DNA of 64,000 nt from Leptospiraceae bacterium (GTDB lineage Bacteria > Spirochaetota > Leptospiria > Leptospirales > Leptospiraceae): positions 1 through 64,000 of the forward strand of contig JADJFV010000013.1 in assembly GCA_016708435.1 (NCBI GenBank). Direction: 5' to 3'. Numbering within the stretch: position 1 is the first letter of the stretch; each line of letters begins with the position of its first letter. The notes under the pieces were generated by a model. It was not told the origin of the DNA. It saw nothing but the letters and a program-made list of their open reading frames with translations, and did no database searches. Shown here piece after piece: positions 61,133 through 64,000 of the stretch. The position numbers and the translations under genes are program-made.

Positions 61133-62155
61133 ATGAATAAAGAAGTCACAGATCCGAAGAGCATTCACCAACTCATTGATTCTTTGTATAGAGTTACTCC
61201 TGTTTATATGGAAGTGGATGGGGAAGATATTCCCATCAAGGTAATCGACAGTAAACCCCAAGTTCTAACTGTTAGAACTCCAAAAGCAAATACACATACA
61301 AGAGAAAGAGTTCTTACGATGAGAAGTAAGGACAATATTTTTATTAGCACATTTTTGGAAATCGGTGTAGATGAGCTTGGGAATTCAATGCTTCAACCTC
61401 TGAAGATTTTAATCAAAGATATATTGGCTCAAGCCGAACCGAATGCTTATTCTGTTTCTAATATTATCAATCAGAATGATATTTTTAAATCATTAAATGA
61501 TGATAGAATTAATCAACTGATTAAGAGAGCGCCAAAGGTAAATTTCATGTTTGATTTTTTTGAAGTGTATGTAAACGAGCGGATGAATAGTCGTATGCGC
61601 TTGATGAATTCGCATGAGAAACCAATCTTTATTCCAAATATTGCGCAGCCCGAACTAGTCCGACCCGAATTTGTTCCGTTTAATGATTATTATTCGCTCA
61701 CAAAAACAAGTGATTTCTTAGATAAATACAAATCAGAAATTTGTGTTCCAATCAAATATAAAAATTTTATCATGATTGGTTATGTTCATGCAATGCATTC
61801 GACAAGGCTAGATTCTAATTCATTCAATACATTTAAACTAGTTGCTTCTTCCATCATAAAAGACGTTCATACATCAGGAGTATTCGAAGAATCAAGAGAG
61901 AGCTGCACAGTAATTGAAGCCAATCCTAGTTCCATTCGATTCCTTCATCCTCCTACAAGGCTTGCGAGCAGAATTTTTTCGATGGGAGGCACAATTATCT
62001 TTGATTTAATTTCCAAAACGGGACATAGGAAGTTTGTGCGTAGTGTAGTGAAGTCTATCAAACCCACCCAAAAAGACTATTCGATTGCCTGTGATTTAAC
62101 AATCAATACACCGGAAGAAATTGCTTCTTTAACAGACTTTTTAGGCAAGCACTGA
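61133..62155 (+). CDS. DUF1577/PilZ-type protein, second paralogue
   Basis: A 340-residue relative of the protein at 51729. The N-terminal part contains RTPKANTHTRERVLTMRS. The centre has a GAF-like block (SEICVPIKYKNFIMIGYVHAM). The end (MGGTIIFDLISKTGHRKFVRSVVKSI) matches the PilZ-like barrel but without an obvious RxxxR c-di-GMP motif. No signal peptide. Its role is unknown; a link to c-di-GMP signalling is possible. Confidence 0.7.
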   Translation: MNKEVTDPKSIHQLIDSLYRVTPVYMEVDGEDIPIKVIDSKPQVLTVRTPKANTHTRERVLTMRSKDNIFISTFLEIGVDELGNSMLQPLKILIKDILAQAEPNAYSVSNIINQNDIFKSLNDDRINQLIKRAPKVNFMFDFFEVYVNERMNSRMRLMNSHEKPIFIPNIAQPELVRPEFVPFNDYYSLTKTSDFLDKYKSEICVPIKYKNFIMIGYVHAMHSTRLDSNSFNTFKLVASSIIKDVHTSGVFEESRESCTVIEANPSSIRFLHPPTRLASRIFSMGGTIIFDLISKTGHRKFVRSVVKSIKPTQKDYSIACDLTINTPEEIASLTDFLGKH

Positions 62156-62165
62156 TTCATAAAGA

Positions 62166-62268
62166 TTGCCACAGAGTCACAGAGTCACAGAGAAATTTCT
62201 AGAGAGTCTTCTTTAAAGAATATTGTTTATAATTCAGTTAACCCTCCTGACTCGTGTCTCTGTGGCAA
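62166..62268. repeat. Palindromic repeat of the GCCACAGAG family
   Basis: TTGCCACAGAG (62166-62176) and CTCTGTGGCAA (62258-62268) are perfect inverted repeats around ~80 bases; the left arm is extended by GTCACAGAG tandem units. Related single arms occur near 37087 and 61033. It lies between genes and has no coding potential. Confidence 0.65.
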
Positions 62269-62349
62269 AATGACTGTTTCATAACGAAAATTTAGATTGT
62301 AATTTTATTTGCATTAGACTTAATACGATAATCAGATAGAAGGGGTCTT

Positions 62350-63354
62350 ATGAAAATAGGTTTGATTGGATCGGGAAGTTTTGGGACGGCACTCGGAAGT
62401 CTACTCGCTGATAAAGGTTATGATGTTCTCATGTGGACACGCTCAAAAGAACAAGCGGATGGAATTAACCAACATCATAAAAATGCAAAACATCTTTCTG
62501 ATTTAATTCTTCCGAATAATCTTCGCGCTAGCACAAGTCTCGAAGAAGTAGTTCGCGATAAAGAATTGATTCTTTCAGCACCACCATCTCATGTTCTTTC
62601 AGAAATTATCCACAAAATTAAAGACGATCTCTCACCTAATGTTCCAATCGTTTCCGCGACAAAAGGAATTGAAAATGGAACGCTTCGCATGGTTTCCGAA
62701 ATTTTTGAAGCAGAACTTCCGGGGCGACTTCACAAAAATCTAAGCTATTTATCAGGACCCAGTTTTGCAAAAGAAATCATTGATCGAGTTCCCACAGTAG
62801 TCAGCATTGCTTCTAAGAATGAAGCCACTGCAAAGACAGTGCAGGAAATTTTTAGTTTTACTTATTTTAGAACTTATTGGACTCCCGATGTTGTCGGAGT
62901 GGAATTAGGTGGTTCATTGAAAAACGTAATTGCAATTGCCGCCGGGGTGGTGGATGGATTCGGACAGGGACAAAATACTCGTGCAGCAGTTATCACTCGT
63001 GGGTTAAATGAAATTACCCGCTTAGGTGTAAAGAAGGGTGCAGATCCTATGACTTTTCTTGGACCTTCTGGAATTGGGGATTTGGTTTTGACTTGTTGTG
63101 GTGATTTGTCGCGTAACCGCACAGTTGGAATTAAATTAGGTCAGGGAAAAACATTAGCCGAAATTCTTGCTGAGATGAATGAAGTCGCAGAAGGTGTAAA
63201 GACTACAAAGAGTGCGTATGATCTTTCTAAAAAATTAGGAGTTTCAATGCCGATTACAGAAGAAATTTATAAGATGCTTTATCAGGACAAATCTCCAAAG
63301 GACGTTTTACGAGATTTGATGGGAAGAGATTTAAAAAGGGAAGGAATTCACTAA
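62350..63354 (+). CDS. gpsA: Glycerol-3-phosphate dehydrogenase [NAD(P)+]
   Basis: A 334-residue dehydrogenase. The Rossmann motif GSGSFGTALGSLLA is near 7-20, SGPSFAKE near 138, and the catalytic-lysine segment LGGSLKNVIAIAAGV near 185-199, with LGPSGIGDLVLTC following. It reduces dihydroxyacetone phosphate to glycerol-3-phosphate for phospholipid synthesis. Length is standard. A nucleosidase-like gene starts 1 base after its stop. Confidence 0.95.
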   Translation: MKIGLIGSGSFGTALGSLLADKGYDVLMWTRSKEQADGINQHHKNAKHLSDLILPNNLRASTSLEEVVRDKELILSAPPSHVLSEIIHKIKDDLSPNVPIVSATKGIENGTLRMVSEIFEAELPGRLHKNLSYLSGPSFAKEIIDRVPTVVSIASKNEATAKTVQEIFSFTYFRTYWTPDVVGVELGGSLKNVIAIAAGVVDGFGQGQNTRAAVITRGLNEITRLGVKKGADPMTFLGPSGIGDLVLTCCGDLSRNRTVGIKLGQGKTLAEILAEMNEVAEGVKTTKSAYDLSKKLGVSMPITEEIYKMLYQDKSPKDVLRDLMGRDLKREGIH

Positions 63355-63355
63355 A

Positions 63356-64000
63356 ATGATTTATATTGTAACAGCTCTCGCACAGGAAGCAATTCCTTTG
63401 ATTCAGCATTTTAAATTAAAAAAAGATCTTTCGCATTCTAAATTTGATATATACCAGAGCGATATGATTAAGCTAATTGTATCCGGCACCGGCAAATTAA
63501 AATCAGCCGTTGCAACTACGTATTTACTTTTAAAAGAGCCACCTAAAAAATCAGACAAGATCTTGAATTTTGGAATCTGTGGCTCCGGTTTAGAAAAACA
63601 CAAAAGTGGACAGATATTTTTAATTAATAAAATTGAAGACTTGAATTCGGGTAAGACGTATTATCCGGAGATACTCTTTAGTCATTTACTTCCAGAGGAA
63701 GGGATATTTACCCATGAAAAGCCAGTTATAAAAACCAAATCAAATCCAACGCCCTCTACATCTGGGCTTGTAGATATGGAAGTTTCTGGGTTTTATGAAT
63801 CAGCCAATACATTTGTTCAATCGCATAATATCATTATTCTCAAAGTTGTTTCTGATCATTTGAGTGGAGAAAAATTTACAGGTGCATTTATTCAAAGCAT
63901 TGTAGAAAAAAATATTCCAAATATCATAACAGTCTTAAATCAATCACGCAAGCGTCAGGCGACAACTCCTGCTGATACTGAAGTATTGGATTCTGGAGAA
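63356..64000 (+). CDS. Nucleoside phosphorylase-like protein (5' part; runs off window)
   Basis: 215 codons are visible from ATG 63356 to the window end without a stop. The start MIYIVTALAQEAIPLI, the SGTGKLKSAVATTYLL and NFGICGSG blocks, and a later VDMEVSGFYESA match MTA/SAH nucleosidase-type phosphorylases (the family motif is VxMExxA). It probably hydrolyses a nucleoside, but the active-site details are incomplete. It overlaps the gpsA operon closely. Residues after ~195 (KRQATTPADTEVL) go beyond the usual core, so a C-terminal extension or fusion is possible. Confidence 0.7.
   Translation, partial: MIYIVTALAQEAIPLIQHFKLKKDLSHSKFDIYQSDMIKLIVSGTGKLKSAVATTYLLLKEPPKKSDKILNFGICGSGLEKHKSGQIFLINKIEDLNSGKTYYPEILFSHLLPEEGIFTHEKPVIKTKSNPTPSTSGLVDMEVSGFYESANTFVQSHNIIILKVVSDHLSGEKFTGAFIQSIVEKNIPNIITVLNQSRKRQATTPADTEVLDSGE

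Noticed and set aside
1..64000. tRNA, rRNA or well-known riboswitches
   Set aside because: No cloverleaf with a conserved T-loop, no rRNA stretch and no familiar aptamer core was seen by eye; a covariance search would be needed to exclude them fully.

Overview
The window is an AT-rich chromosomal segment that looks like a spirochaete of the Leptospiraceae, probably a free-living relative of Leptospira. This rests on two proteins of the DUF1577/PilZ-type family that I know from Leptospira (51729-53003, 61133-62155), many short lipoproteins with relaxed spirochaetal lipoboxes, and a housekeeping set (RadA, EngB, TilS, NuoI/NuoG, RsmA, ComEC, LeuS, GpsA) in a Leptospira-like style. No rRNA, tRNA or CRISPR array was recognised.

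Region 1 (1-7300) is a tight, single-strand operon of uncertain function. It holds WG-like repeat membrane proteins (in tandem duplicate), an NrdG-like radical SAM protein, a DUF1257/Ycf35 protein, a DUF2997 protein, a Ycf46-like AAA+ ATPase and an Hsp70-like ATPase. The AAA+ gene is cut by two in-frame stops, each one C-to-T change away from a glutamine codon. The reading frame then stays open to an ATGA overlap with the Hsp70 gene.

Region 2 (about 7300-27620) is an accessory island of small genes, duplications and decayed copies. It carries an orphan toxin-like ORF with an Imm26-type immunity protein, and a second Imm26 fragment. Three ORFs share and exchange N- and C-terminal modules. Other genes encode a HEIGH metalloprotease, an HD hydrolase resembling the SpoT/MESH1 hydrolase fold, an HU/DUF4469 protein divergent from an XRE-ImmA/IrrE pair, two DEDDh exonucleases, three phosphoesterases and a kinase-fold protein. 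Three copies of a small-ORF leader occur in which the Shine-Dalgarno can pair with a downstream anti-SD. One attC-like folded repeat is also present.

Region 3 (27633-64000) is mainly core genome. It includes radA-rnd, a GH36 alpha-galactosidase, engB-tilS-PP2C phosphatase, nuoI-nuoG, an HD-GYP/hemerythrin fusion and a sulfide:quinone-type oxidoreductase. An iron-linked operon (NHL-repeat lipoprotein, imelysin-like lipoprotein, TonB receptor) lies behind a perfect Fur-like palindrome. Two Hsp20 genes follow a double CIRCE operator. After these come a toxin-antitoxin pair, rsmA-comEC, leuS, a DUF4349 lipoprotein, gpsA and a truncated nucleosidase-like gene. Several palindromic repeats sit in the gaps.

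Four genes (7726-8284, 11885-12534, 26436-27547 and tilS) are broken by single-base length changes, mostly in homopolymers. Because tilS is normally essential, some of these may be sequencing errors. The stops in the AAA+ gene are substitutions and are not explained that way.
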